Below are positions 14,882-21,289 of a stretch of DNA of 32,010 nucleotides, piece after piece (position 1 is the stretch's first letter; each line of letters starts with the position of its first letter). Position numbers and translations under genes: made by a program. This DNA comes from a virus. Below the pieces are notes generated by a model. That model was not told the DNA's origin. It worked only from the letters and a program-made list of their open reading frames with translations, and searched no databases. The stretch spans positions 1-32,010 of the IMG/VR virus record IMGVR_UViG_3300043294_000133. One strand, 5' to 3'.

Positions 14882-15718
14882 TCAGACCCCCTCGATCATG
14901 AACTTATCCCGGAGCGGCAGGTAGGGCTTGATGCGCCGGCCCTCCTCCTCCTGAATCCTCAGCGCCTCTTTCGACCAGCAGTGAAAGAGCGGGTCGGGCA
15001 GGTGCGCGATGCGGCCCGGGCTCGCGACTTCTCCCCACCAGCAGGCGAGCAGGAGCGCACGCAGGAGGTCGTCGCCTTGGCCCGCCTCCGGACGGTAGCG
15101 GTCGCGGCCCGAGGGCAGGGCGTCCACGCCCAAGGCCGTGATTTGCGCGGTCAGCTCCGCCTGGTGCTCCACGTCCTCGGGGAAACCCAGGTCAAGCCGG
15201 TCGGCCCGCTGCAGGTTGTGGAAGTTCTCCACGAGGTCGGCTTCGGGCACCCGCCAGCCTTCGGGGTCTTGCACCGTGCGCTCGCCACCCGTCTCAAGCG
15301 TGAGCACGGGCAATGTGGGCTCGGCGCGGGTCAGGAGCTGCACGGTGAGCCGCCCCAGCCCGTCCCGGTCGGCGACGATCATCCCCAGCCCGAGGCGGAC
15401 GTGGTACTCCTCATGCCGGATGAGCGGCTTCCAGCGCGTGACGGCCAAGACGCGATCCGCGATGTCAGGGAACGGGGCACCAGCTGGCCAGCGCTCGAGG
15501 TAGCGCAAAACGTGCCGCAGCGGCGTCTCGGCCGAGCGCTCGGTGATCGCTAGGGCAGAGGACTCTCGCGGGCCACCGACCATCAGACCAATCACGAACG
15601 CTTCGGCGATGACGGCCCGTGGGCCGCTCGGAGTCTCAGGCGGGGCGGACGGACGCTCGGGTGCGCGGTACTCCGCGCCGGCCGTGCGGGGGCCGAGGCG
15701 GAGCGGGATGTCAGTCAC
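14882..15718 (-). CDS. Hypothetical protein, 278 aa
   Basis: This is the largest gene between terminase and the glycosyltransferases. The GTG at 15718 is in a 4-base overlap. It has a Pro-rich start, then alpha/beta regions (PRAVIAEAFVIGLMVGG, IRHEEYHVRLGLGMIVAD, GLGRLTVQLLTRAEPTLPV) and a helical C-terminus (DDLLRALLLACWWGEVASP, FHCWSKEALRIQEEEGRR). No portal, protease or capsid signature is visible although the location after TerL would suit one. Function unknown. Confidence 0.65.
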   Translation of the reverse strand: MTDIPLRLGPRTAGAEYRAPERPSAPPETPSGPRAVIAEAFVIGLMVGGPRESSALAITERSAETPLRHVLRYLERWPAGAPFPDIADRVLAVTRWKPLIRHEEYHVRLGLGMIVADRDGLGRLTVQLLTRAEPTLPVLTLETGGERTVQDPEGWRVPEADLVENFHNLQRADRLDLGFPEDVEHQAELTAQITALGVDALPSGRDRYRPEAGQGDDLLRALLLACWWGEVASPGRIAHLPDPLFHCWSKEALRIQEEEGRRIKPYLPLRDKFMIEGV

Positions 15719-15933
15719 GCCGCGCCTTCGACTCGCGCGATCGCGCGCTTGCGGGTATGGTGCCGCTTCATCTCGCCGCTGCCCCGCGTCAGGACGCAGG
15801 AGAACCAGACGCCGCGCGCAGCTTTCTGCACGAAGCCGACGAGCCGCTGACCTCGGAAGAAGTCAATCAGCGGACGGTGCTTGGCTCCGACCATCTTGCG
15901 ATAGACTACGCGGCGGAGCGGGATGTTGGTCAC
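15715..15933 (-). CDS. Small basic protein, 72 aa
   Basis: GTG at 15933 overlaps the upstream stop (GTGA), preferred over a longer frame. Composition is basic with aromatic patches (VVYRKMVGAKHRPLIDFF, GQRLVGFVQKAARGVWFSC, MKRHHTRKRAIARVEG). It might form a small beta-barrel nucleic-acid binder, but this is not demonstrable here. Confidence 0.55.
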   Translation of the reverse strand: MTNIPLRRVVYRKMVGAKHRPLIDFFRGQRLVGFVQKAARGVWFSCVLTRGSGEMKRHHTRKRAIARVEGAA

Positions 15934-16196
15934 GGTTCGCCCTCCCATCGGTAGACCCACTCCCACCGCTCAACGATCACGACGGCGGGCAGCCCGCAGG
16001 GCGCGATACCGGCGCGGCGGCGTGTGACGGTGAGCATCTGAGCTTTACGGTATCGACCCAACCGAAGAATGGTCGAGTCTGGTAGCGTATCTGCAGACAG
16101 GGTCGCTCTCGTGAGTTCGGGAATCGGAATCACTAATGCTGGACCACAGTCCCGATACGATTGACCGTCTCTGGGGCCGCCAACACACTCTATCAC
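15930..16196 (-). CDS. Hypothetical protein, 88 aa
   Basis: The GTG at 16196 overlaps the stop of a 26-codon micro-gene. The sequence starts VIECVGGPRDGQSYRDCG, similar in style to small phage proteins with an ECxGGPxDG opening, and continues with beta strands (LVIPIPEL, ILRLGRYRKAQMLTVTRRR) and WEWVYRWEGEP at the end. I have seen the opening motif in unannotated phage genes, but the function is unknown. Confidence 0.6.
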   Translation of the reverse strand: MIECVGGPRDGQSYRDCGPALVIPIPELTRATLSADTLPDSTILRLGRYRKAQMLTVTRRRAGIAPCGLPAVVIVERWEWVYRWEGEP

Positions 16197-16273
16197 TTCA
16201 TCGGCTCCGGCTCGTCCTCGTCCGCTTCCTCGTCGGTGGCCGGATCCTCGGGACGGCAGCCGGGACCGCTCAT
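16193..16273 (-). CDS. Acidic micro-protein, 26 aa
   Basis: A minimal ORF exactly bridging two genes: its ATG overlaps the upstream stop (ATGA) and its stop overlaps the downstream GTG (GTGA). The peptide is highly acidic (PATDEEADEDEPEPMK). Both overlaps fit the rule seen throughout the window, so translation is plausible; it may serve mainly to couple translation between neighbours. Confidence 0.45.
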   Translation of the reverse strand: MSGPGCRPEDPATDEEADEDEPEPMK

Positions 16274-16641
16274 GGGTCCGCGCGCCGCACGATGGCTTGG
16301 CCGTACCGGGTGAAGAGTTCAGCGACCCAGCGGCGATAGCCGATTTCCAGAAAGAAGTATGCACGGCCGCCCATGTCTGACTGCTTGGCATCCACAAATC
16401 CTATCCTCCATGTTGGCGCTCCGAGGCCCCAGCCGATGAAGCACTCACCCGCCGGCTTGCCTGCCGCAGCGTTCAACCAGAGCGAGTTGGGGAGCGCGCG
16501 GTAGAGCCATGCGATCCACGTTGGCGCGACCCAGTAGCGTGCTAACTCGTAATCCTGCCGGACGACGCGCAGGTGTCGGCCCAGAGGGCGGCGATAGCCA
16601 GAGATCATCAACGGCCACCGCTCAACCGTGAGAGCCTTCAC
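16270..16641 (-). CDS. Hypothetical protein, 123 aa, following terminase
   Basis: GTG at 16641 overlaps the terminase stop. The sequence is rich in Trp, Tyr and Arg (VAPTWIAWLYRALPNSLW, YFFLEIGYRRWVAELF). DNA is less GC-rich than flanking genes, hinting at separate origin. No membrane segment is long enough to be confident. Role unknown. Confidence 0.6.
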   Translation of the reverse strand: MKALTVERWPLMISGYRRPLGRHLRVVRQDYELARYWVAPTWIAWLYRALPNSLWLNAAAGKPAGECFIGWGLGAPTWRIGFVDAKQSDMGGRAYFFLEIGYRRWVAELFTRYGQAIVRRADP

Positions 16642-17927
16642 GTTGCCTCCGTCGCCAGCGAGCGGACGTGCCGGCGGGGTGGGGCGGGCGCCTGCAGCGC
16701 GGCCGTGCGCGCGCGAATCATCGGTTCTAGAGCGTAGCGGGTACTATCGACCAGATGCTCGTTGCCCGGCTTGAGCACCGGCAGGACATCCCCCGACCGC
16801 TCGTCCACCTTGTACGAATAGGTGCGGGCCTCCGCGATCCAGTTCTTACACCGCGGATGCACCACGATGCGGCGATAACTGCGCAGATGGGCAATCCCGT
16901 CCTCCACCGAGCCCGACCCTTTCGCGGCCCCGATGATGCGCGGCAGGCCGTGGCGTCGAAGATAGTCAATCGAGTCCGGCCGCGAGCTGTCGGCCCGGAT
17001 GACGTACTGCTCGCAGCCCGGCATCGCCTCGGTGCAGGCCGCCACCGTCTGGTCCAGCCCGAGCCCGACGCGATAGACCTCATCCTGGATGTGCAGCTCG
17101 TCCTCGGCGACGTAGCACTTCACCATCGCGAACGGGTCCTCGGCGAAGCCGAAGTCGGCGCCGAAATATGGGCCGCTCCACGACTCCTGGGGATCCACGG
17201 CTTCGATGACCCACTTGCCATGCAGGACCTGGGCGGCCGACGACTTCCGCAGCTCGCCGCCCCAGACGTGAGCGGCCGACTCGGGGTCCACGCTCTCCAG
17301 GTACTCCATCTCCTTCCGCAGCGCATCGGGAAACCACTTGTTATCGCGCCAGCCGACCTTGCGGGAGACGCACCCCGGCGGCTTGGTCAGGACGAACCGG
17401 CGGTAGGTGGCGTCCGTCTCCAAGTTGGTGTTCCACGTCAGGATGATCTGGGAGCCGGGCTTGCGGATCGTCGGAATCAACAGCTTGTAGGACGCCTCGG
17501 GCACCATCTCCGCCTCTTCCACCCACGCGACGTCAATGCCCTCCAGCGACTTCACGCTTTCGGGATGGTGGCGGAGCCCCAGGAAGACGAATGTGCTGCC
17601 GTTGTCGTGGCGAATCTCCCGGTCGGTGACCACGAAGCCAGGGAGGTTCAACAGCGCGATCTGGTCCCGGAGGAGCTGATGCACGCTGTCTTTGAGGCTC
17701 TGCTGGAACTCCCGTGTGCACAGGACGCGCATCGGCTGGTCGCCGGCCCGAAGCAGGAGCACCCGAGCGACCGACCACGACCGGCCAGCCCCACGGCCGC
17801 CCCAGAGGCTGATGTAACGATGAGGCTCGAAGAGCACCTTGGCGTACTTGGGGAGCCACGCCTCGACGTCCAGGATCGTCTCAGCCGCACGGGGCGGCTC
17901 AGGCGAAGTGGACGGTGACTCGGGCAT
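16638..17927 (-). CDS. terL: Terminase large subunit (PBSX family), 429 aa
   Basis: This ATP-driven DNA packaging motor with nuclease activity is complete and of normal length. The ATPase domain has Walker A GGRGAGRS at 43-50, Walker B and catalytic Glu IDVAWVEEAE at 131-140, and the coupling motif LTWNTN near 163-168. The RNase-H-like nuclease domain has D258 in GADFGF, D313 in RADSS and D394 in HLVDSTRYAL, the three expected acidic residues. It overlaps the small-terminase-like gene by 29 bp. Family: Terminase_3/PBSX-like, which includes both cos and headful packagers. The downstream neighbour is a small unknown gene rather than the usual portal. Confidence 0.95.
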   Translation of the reverse strand: MPESPSTSPEPPRAAETILDVEAWLPKYAKVLFEPHRYISLWGGRGAGRSWSVARVLLLRAGDQPMRVLCTREFQQSLKDSVHQLLRDQIALLNLPGFVVTDREIRHDNGSTFVFLGLRHHPESVKSLEGIDVAWVEEAEMVPEASYKLLIPTIRKPGSQIILTWNTNLETDATYRRFVLTKPPGCVSRKVGWRDNKWFPDALRKEMEYLESVDPESAAHVWGGELRKSSAAQVLHGKWVIEAVDPQESWSGPYFGADFGFAEDPFAMVKCYVAEDELHIQDEVYRVGLGLDQTVAACTEAMPGCEQYVIRADSSRPDSIDYLRRHGLPRIIGAAKGSGSVEDGIAHLRSYRRIVVHPRCKNWIAEARTYSYKVDERSGDVLPVLKPGNEHLVDSTRYALEPMIRARTAALQAPAPPRRHVRSLATEAT

Positions 17928-18255
17928 GGATCGGGCCGCCCTCCGGCCCCGAGACGGGTTGGGTGGCCTTCCCGTACCCGCGGTCAGCCAGCCAAGCGAG
18001 CGCCGCGAGGCGGTCCCGGGCGGCCTTGCGCTTGTTCTTGGCGATCGACTCGGCGATGCCAGCCGCGTCCACCCGCGTCAGAGCCGCGCGGCAGGCTTCC
18101 TTGAACTCGTTCGTGTCGCGACCACCGCCAGCATTGCCGGGATTGCCCGTCTGGAGCGCCCCGCCGTGGGATTGCCGACGCTTCAGACCGGAGTTTCGCC
18201 GGAGTTTTCGCCGAGAACCGGCGCGGCGCTTGGGTGGGCGGGGCTTCGGGGTCAC
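17899..18255 (-). CDS. Small terminase subunit-like protein, 118 aa
   Basis: The GTG at 18255 overlaps the upstream stop (GTGA). The N-terminus is a strongly basic, Gly/Arg-rich tail (PKPRPPKRRAGSRRKLRRN); the C-terminal half is helical (NEFKEACRAALTRVDAAG, AARDRLAALAWLADRGYGK) ending QPVSGPEGG. The RLxALxWLxDRGYGK segment before a terL gene is a common phage pattern that I read as terminase small-subunit-like, serving DNA recognition. It lacks a full helix-turn-helix, so the call rests partly on position. Confidence 0.6.
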   Translation of the reverse strand: MTPKPRPPKRRAGSRRKLRRNSGLKRRQSHGGALQTGNPGNAGGGRDTNEFKEACRAALTRVDAAGIAESIAKNKRKAARDRLAALAWLADRGYGKATQPVSGPEGGPIHARVTVHFA

Positions 18256-18470
18256 TGGACCGTCACCGTGACACACAGGATGACACCGCGGACGATTTGA
18301 TCTTGGAACCAGCGGGGGATCTCGACAGGTGGGCCCTGGCCCCGCACGACCAGAGACTCCAGAGCGTCGGTGAGCCATCGGGAGAGGTCGCGTTCGAGCT
18401 TCGCTACCTCAACATCCCGCTTCGTGAGGGCAGTTGTGCGGGCGAGAACTTCCGTGGTCGTCAGACCCAT
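18252..18470 (-). CDS. Hypothetical helical protein, 72 aa
   Basis: ATG at 18470 is preceded by GGAGAGAG. It has a helical charged stretch with heptad-like spacing (KRDVEVAKLERDLSRWLT, DALESLVVRG) and ends in a hydrophobic IVRGVILCVTVTVQ. It precedes the small terminase gene with a 4-base overlap. Function unknown. Confidence 0.6.
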   Translation of the reverse strand: MGLTTTEVLARTTALTKRDVEVAKLERDLSRWLTDALESLVVRGQGPPVEIPRWFQDQIVRGVILCVTVTVQ

Positions 18471-18556
18471 CGCTTCACTCTCTCCGCTCCTCGGTCCCGG
18501 CTGTGCGCCCTCGAGGCGGGCAGGCGGGGGTTGGGGTCGGCCCTACGAGGCAGCGC

Positions 18557-18590
18557 GGGCCTGAGGCACGGTGCGCTGCACCCCAGGCCC
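18557..18590. terminator. GC-rich hairpin after zinc-ribbon gene
   Basis: GGGCCTG (18557-18563) pairs with CAGGCCC (18584-18590), and inside it GGTGC (18570-18574) pairs with GCACC (18578-18582) over a 3-base loop. It begins at the stop codon of the 55-aa gene. No T-tract follows on the minus strand, so it may be a pausing or mRNA-stability element rather than a full terminator. Confidence 0.35.
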
Positions 18591-18757
18591 TACGCGGCCT
18601 TCTCCAGCACGGCGATCAGGAAGCGCACGATGCGGTTGCCCGTGGGCGACGCCTCCGGCAAGACCAGCAGGCTCGCATTGCAGTTCAGACACCGAGCCTC
18701 CAGCTCGTCAGGGTCCTGTTGGAACCCACAGTTGGGGCACCGCTTGAGGATCCGCAT
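18590..18757 (-). CDS. Zinc-ribbon protein, 55 aa
   Basis: The ATG at 18757 follows GAGAGCGCG; a longer frame exists upstream but reads as Arg/Pro-rich noise. The product has CPNCGFQQDPDELEARCLNC, a four-Cys zinc ribbon, then a hydrophobic/basic C-terminus (NRIVRFLIAVLEKAA). First gene after the terminator region, so it probably opens the packaging transcription unit. It may be a DNA-binding or transcription-linked ribbon protein; not assignable further. Confidence 0.55.
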   Translation of the reverse strand: MRILKRCPNCGFQQDPDELEARCLNCNASLLVLPEASPTGNRIVRFLIAVLEKAA

Positions 18758-18933
18758 CGCGCTCTCACAGGAGCGAATATGGGAACGAAGCTGTTGGCGG
18801 TCAAGAGGTTTGCCCTCACCCTGTCGGCTCCGGCGCCGGGGCGCGCGAGGCCGCGAGCGCCGCATCGCCTACGACGAGGGCGCGGACGTTGAGCGCCATC
18901 TGCGTTATATGGGGTCTATGATAGGACTACCAG

Positions 18934-18987
18934 GAAAAGAGCGGCGGTGACTCGGGACGATCCCTGGCAGGAGTCCGAGTCACCGCC
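18934..18987 (-). terminator. Intrinsic terminator of the early small-gene operon
   Basis: A perfect 13-bp inverted repeat (18943-18955 with 18975-18987, arms GGCGGTGACTCGG and its complement) encloses a 19-base loop. On the minus strand the stem is followed by GCTCTTTTCC, a short U-tract. It lies downstream of the GNAT gene and upstream of the packaging block, the expected place for a transcription stop. Confidence 0.7.
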
Positions 18988-19030
18988 CAGTTAGGGGGTG
19001 GTGCATGTGAAAGTCTGAAAAGGCCCCTAA

Positions 19031-19080
19031 ACGCGGGTCGCCTTGGGGGGTGGGAAACCGCCCCCCGAACGGCCCCGCGT
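19031..19080. other. Two-tier hairpin with GNRA loop
   Basis: Outer arms ACGCGGG (19031-19037) and CCCGCGT (19074-19080) enclose an inner 9-bp stem, GGGGGGTGG (19045-19053) with CCGCCCCCC (19058-19066), closed by GAAA when read on the plus strand. One G·U wobble is compatible with pairing. Possible roles are a second terminator after the GNAT gene or a stable RNA element; on the minus strand it is followed by TTTAGGGGCCTTTT. Confidence 0.5.
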
Positions 19081-19104
19081 GGCTTGAATGTACCAAGAAT
19101 GGCC

Positions 19105-19650
19105 CTAGGAGGCAATTCGATGGCCACGGACAACGGAGCGGTTACCAAGCTCGTCCCGCGACCGGAGTCTGAGGAGGCGCGCAAGGCCCTTTTCGTGGCC
19201 CCTATTCTCCACGAAGCCGTATCTCTTGTACCAGGCCACAAGCGTTGGCTTCTTGAGGGCGTCGAGCGTGACGTAACGGATGCCGACCTGGGATGACATG
19301 GCTCGCGCCATGCCCACGATGTAGTCAAGAATCCAGAATCCTACGCCACTTCCCTGCTTGTCCTTGGACACTCCCATCCGCCCGAGCTTCAGTGACGGGG
19401 CGGACGAGTAGCAGCAGCCCTCGGGGCGCTCCCTCGTATCAAGCCGAATGGCGTCCGCGAGCACGCTGAAGTACCCGATCAGTTCCCCGCTGCTCCGAAC
19501 AAGGTAGGTGCGCGCCATGCCGGCCTCTTGGTCCCTGCGCGCCGTACCATCGCAGAGGTAGTCGCTAAGTTCCTGTTCCCCGCAATCAAAACCCCCGGCG
19601 GTGAACGCCGGGGGCATGATCTCAGCTGTTAACGTATCGAGAAACGACAA
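19105..19650 (-). CDS. GNAT acetyltransferase, 181 aa, toxin-like
   Basis: The GNAT fold is clear: N-terminal FDCGEQELSDYL, a beta strand with GYFSVLADAIRL, the acetyl-CoA P-loop QGSGVG at 99-104 within GRMGVSKDKQGSGVGF, and the late WYKRYGFVE with Tyr141 at the site used by GNAT toxins. The FDCG opening and APSLKLGRMGV segment are like tRNA-acetylating toxins (TacT/AtaT type). The start is a TTG at 19650, two bases after the upstream stop, with a weak ribosome site. DNA is less GC-rich than neighbours. A 57-aa gene lies just upstream, but it is not a recognised ribbon-helix-helix antitoxin, so toxin function is a hypothesis. Confidence 0.85.
   Translation of the reverse strand: MSFLDTLTAEIMPPAFTAGGFDCGEQELSDYLCDGTARRDQEAGMARTYLVRSSGELIGYFSVLADAIRLDTRERPEGCCYSSAPSLKLGRMGVSKDKQGSGVGFWILDYIVGMARAMSSQVGIRYVTLDALKKPTLVAWYKRYGFVENRGHEKGLARLLRLRSRDELGNRSVVRGHRIAS
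19588..19614 (-). promoter_or_regulatory. Terminator-like hairpin inside GNAT 5' coding region
   Basis: A perfect 9-bp inverted repeat (CCCCCGGCG at 19592-19600, complement at 19606-19614, 5-base loop). On the minus strand it is followed immediately by TTTT. It lies over codons 13 to 20 of the GNAT gene. This is the form of an intrinsic terminator and could attenuate GNAT transcription; it also resembles hairpins at IS200/IS605 ends, but no transposase is present. Confidence 0.55.
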
Positions 19651-19652
19651 GG

Positions 19653-19826
19653 CTATTGGGGTTGCTTGCCGTTGGTCTGCGAGCTTGCTTGGCGAAATAC
19701 CTCATCAGCGCGCCGAATCGTCACGATCCGCTCCGGCGTGTTCGGTGTTCCTCTCACGATCTCCCGCTCGATGACCCTAGCTGCCTCACCGGTAACGGGT
19801 GGCGTCGCCGTCATCGTCCTGCCCAT
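19653..19826 (-). CDS. Small protein paired with GNAT gene, 57 aa
   Basis: The ATG at 19826 lies one base after the upstream TGA (TGAGATG), which argues for coupling and against a longer frame. It begins MGRTMTATPPVTGEAARV, with a charged helix (IEREIVRGTPNTPERIVTI, RRADEVFRQASSQ). It is too short and too unlike DUF1778 to be called an antitoxin, but its position directly before a toxin-like GNAT makes it a candidate partner. Confidence 0.55.
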   Translation of the reverse strand: MGRTMTATPPVTGEAARVIEREIVRGTPNTPERIVTIRRADEVFRQASSQTNGKQPQ

Positions 19827-19827
19827 C

Positions 19828-20109
19828 TCACTTCCTCGCTTTCGTGTCGGGTGCCCGCGCCGGGGCCGCCCGCTTCGGTCGAGTGAAGGCCCGCAGCCCC
19901 GCCTCGAAGGCTGCGGCGAGCGCGTCGGTCGTGTGGTCAACTGAGCCGTCCACCTTCTTGATAGCGCAGCGCATCGCCTCCAATGCGGCTTCGTCCGGGC
20001 CGTCCTTCCGCCAACGCGCGAGCAACCGCGACGGCTCGGCGTGGTCAACCGCATCGCAGATGAGTGCGATACGGTCCCGCAGTTCCTTGTCTCGCTGTCT
20101 CTGGTTCAT
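19828..20109 (-). CDS. Helical small protein, 93 aa, with variant shared tail
   Basis: ATG at 20109 overlaps the upstream stop (ATGA) within the repeated junction. The body is helical (NQRQRDKELRDRIALICD, AALEAMRCAIKKVDGSV, TDALAAAFEAGLRAF). The C-terminus TRPKRAAPARAPDTKARK is a diverged version of the tail shared by neighbouring genes. Function unknown. Confidence 0.65.
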   Translation of the reverse strand: MNQRQRDKELRDRIALICDAVDHAEPSRLLARWRKDGPDEAALEAMRCAIKKVDGSVDHTTDALAAAFEAGLRAFTRPKRAAPARAPDTKARK

Positions 20110-20306
20110 GCCTTCGCTCCCTTCGTTTGGTCGGCCCGCGCCGGGGCGGACGCGCGGACCTTCCAGTGTTTGCGGAAGTATCGGTAGAACTGGTCCAACG
20201 ACATCTCGTCGCTCTGCTCGATCTGGCCGTAGCTGGGGCTGATGGCTGCGGCGTGGCCGCAGAACGGGCACCGCTTAAGCGCGGGCGCCCCCGCCGGCAG
20301 GGTCAC
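20106..20306 (-). CDS. CPFCG-type small protein, Lar-like N-terminus, 66 aa
   Basis: GTG at 20306 overlaps the upstream stop. The opening LKRCPFCGHAAAISPSYGQ matches the start of Lar-type restriction-alleviation zinc proteins, which have CPFCG near the N-terminus, but the second Cys pair is missing here. The C-terminus SAPARADQTKGAKA is a member of the shared-tail group. Lar relationship is tentative. Confidence 0.6.
   Translation of the reverse strand: MTLPAGAPALKRCPFCGHAAAISPSYGQIEQSDEMSLDQFYRYFRKHWKVRASAPARADQTKGAKA
20107..20127 (-). repeat. Junction repeat A, diverged copy 4
   Basis: The ribosome-site end (CATGCCTTCGCTCCCTTCGT on the plus strand) matches 20525-20545; the coding side has drifted (SAPARADQTKGAKA). 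Confidence 0.6.
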
Positions 20307-20527
20307 GACGCACGCTCCACGAACCGCATGAGGGAGCGGCGGGCCTGGAGCGTGTCGCCCGGCTCGTAGTCGGAGCCGCTCAGCTGCTTGGCCCGGCCCT
20401 TCACCACGCGCAGCGAGACGAACTCGGCATCCATGCTCGTGACTTCGGCGGTGAAGGCGCCCTTACGGCTATGCACCACCTCCCATGTCTCTCCCACCTT
20501 GGGCTCCGTGCCCTCATCAGGCTTCAT
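20303..20527 (-). CDS. Small beta-rich protein, 74 aa
   Basis: The ATG at 20527 overlaps the upstream stop (ATGA) inside junction repeat A. The content is a compact beta fold (PKVGETWEVVHSRKGAFTAE, EFVSLRVVKGRAK, EPGDTLQARRSLMRFVER), of the kind seen in SH3-like or PemK-like barrels. No catalytic motif seen. Confidence 0.65.
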   Translation of the reverse strand: MKPDEGTEPKVGETWEVVHSRKGAFTAEVTSMDAEFVSLRVVKGRAKQLSGSDYEPGDTLQARRSLMRFVERAS

Positions 20528-20733
20528 GCCTTCGCTCCCTTCGTGGTGTGCGGCGTCGGGCCAGCCGACGACGCGCGGGCCAGTGTTGCGTGCAACTTGT
20601 CCAGCGCGGCCCGCAGGGGTGCCGAGCGGTAGATGCCGTAGTCGTCGAAGCCACGCCCCGTTTCCGCGAAGTGCAGGAGCGCCCGCTTCTCGGCGGCCGT
20701 GAGTCGCAGGGCCAGCGCGCATCTGGCGTTCAC
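20524..20733 (-). CDS. Small protein with shared C-terminal tail, 69 aa
   Basis: GTG at 20733 follows junction repeat B (ribosome site GGGGGGAGGACGG). The body is a helical LTAAEKRALLHFAETGRG, FDDYGIYRSAPLRAALDKL, with spacing like small phage helical proteins. It ends in ARASSAGPTPHTTKGAKA, the fullest form of the shared tail. Function unknown. Confidence 0.65.
   Translation of the reverse strand: MNARCALALRLTAAEKRALLHFAETGRGFDDYGIYRSAPLRAALDKLHATLARASSAGPTPHTTKGAKA
20532..20577 (-). repeat. Junction repeat A, copy 1
   Basis: A 46-base sequence identical to 21294-21339. On the minus strand it encodes the tail ASSAGPTPHTTKGA and carries GAAGGGAGCGA near the next start. The unrelated gene bodies begin immediately outside. 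Confidence 0.85.
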
Positions 20734-21104
20734 CGTTCCGTCCTCCCCCCTGGGCGCGCCGTGTCCGCCGCCGCGCCGCGACGGGCCGAGAGGGCGCGAC
20801 CGACCTCAAGCCCCTCGCCGTAGAGATCGGGTGCGACCGCAGCAGCGACGGCCATGCCGATGCGGCGGTCCACCTCCTTCTCGGGCTCGCTCAATCCTTC
20901 CCACTGGACAAGCCACGAGTCCTTGATGGCAGGCTGTTCGCGCGCCCAGGAAATCCACGCGCTGCGCACTACCTGACCGAGCTGATCGCGTAGAACCTCG
21001 CGCGCCTCTGGCGCGCCATCCCGCCGCGCGATGCAATCGGCTATCGCCGCGCCGATGGGCAGCGCGTTCGCGCCGTCGCGGGCGCCGCCCGCCGGAGGCG
21101 TCAC
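20730..21104 (-). CDS. Hypothetical protein, 124 aa, tail type B
   Basis: GTG at 21104, coupled at both ends. The central helical region reads AIADCIARRDGAPEAREVLR, then WISWAREQPAIKDSWLVQW and LSEPEKEVDRRIGMAVAAA. It ends ADTARPGGRTER, related to the ends of the genes at 22229 and 21477. Function unknown. Confidence 0.65.
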   Translation of the reverse strand: MTPPAGGARDGANALPIGAAIADCIARRDGAPEAREVLRDQLGQVVRSAWISWAREQPAIKDSWLVQWEGLSEPEKEVDRRIGMAVAAAVAPDLYGEGLEVGRALSARRGAAADTARPGGRTER

Positions 21105-21289
21105 CGGGACGGCCGCGCGAGACGAACAATCTTCGTACCCGGGGCCCGGCTTGCGCCGAGCACCTTGCTGATGCCAAGCAGCACGGCCTCCCGCTGCACG
21201 TCGGTCAGCTTCGCCAGATGCGCGGCGTCCATCACGATAGAGACGTTCACTTGCACGCCCTCGCGCGGCAATCCGAGGCTAACGTTCAC
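21101..21289 (-). CDS. Small protein, 62 aa
   Basis: GTG at 21289 overlaps the upstream stop inside junction repeat A. The sequence is a short beta part (VNVSIVMDAAHLAKLTD) and a helix (VQREAVLLGISKVLGA) with a basic end (GTKIVRLARPSR). No domain recognised. Confidence 0.6.
   Translation of the reverse strand: MNVSLGLPREGVQVNVSIVMDAAHLAKLTDVQREAVLLGISKVLGASRAPGTKIVRLARPSR

Larger units (their letters stand above)
18758..19104. other. Largest gene-poor stretch: structured intergenic region
   Basis: No credible gene on either strand in these 347 bases. It contains a terminator-like hairpin (18934-18987), a second large hairpin (19031-19080) and an AT-rich patch at 18900-18930 with TATCAT and TATAAC on the minus strand, which might hold a promoter for the packaging operon though no good -35 box is placed. 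It divides the early small-gene block from the packaging block. Confidence 0.6.

Noticed and set aside
18900-18930. Promoter for the packaging block
   Set aside because: TATCAT and TATAAC are present on the minus strand, but no -35 box at correct spacing was found; kept only as a note in the intergenic entry.
19084-19296. Plus-strand small gene after the hairpin region
   Set aside because: It begins after a GGAGG-like site but is fully antisense to the GNAT C-terminus, with no independent support.
19588-19614. End of an IS200/IS605 element
   Set aside because: The hairpin resembles such ends, but no TnpA or TnpB gene or second end is found nearby; it lies within the GNAT coding frame.
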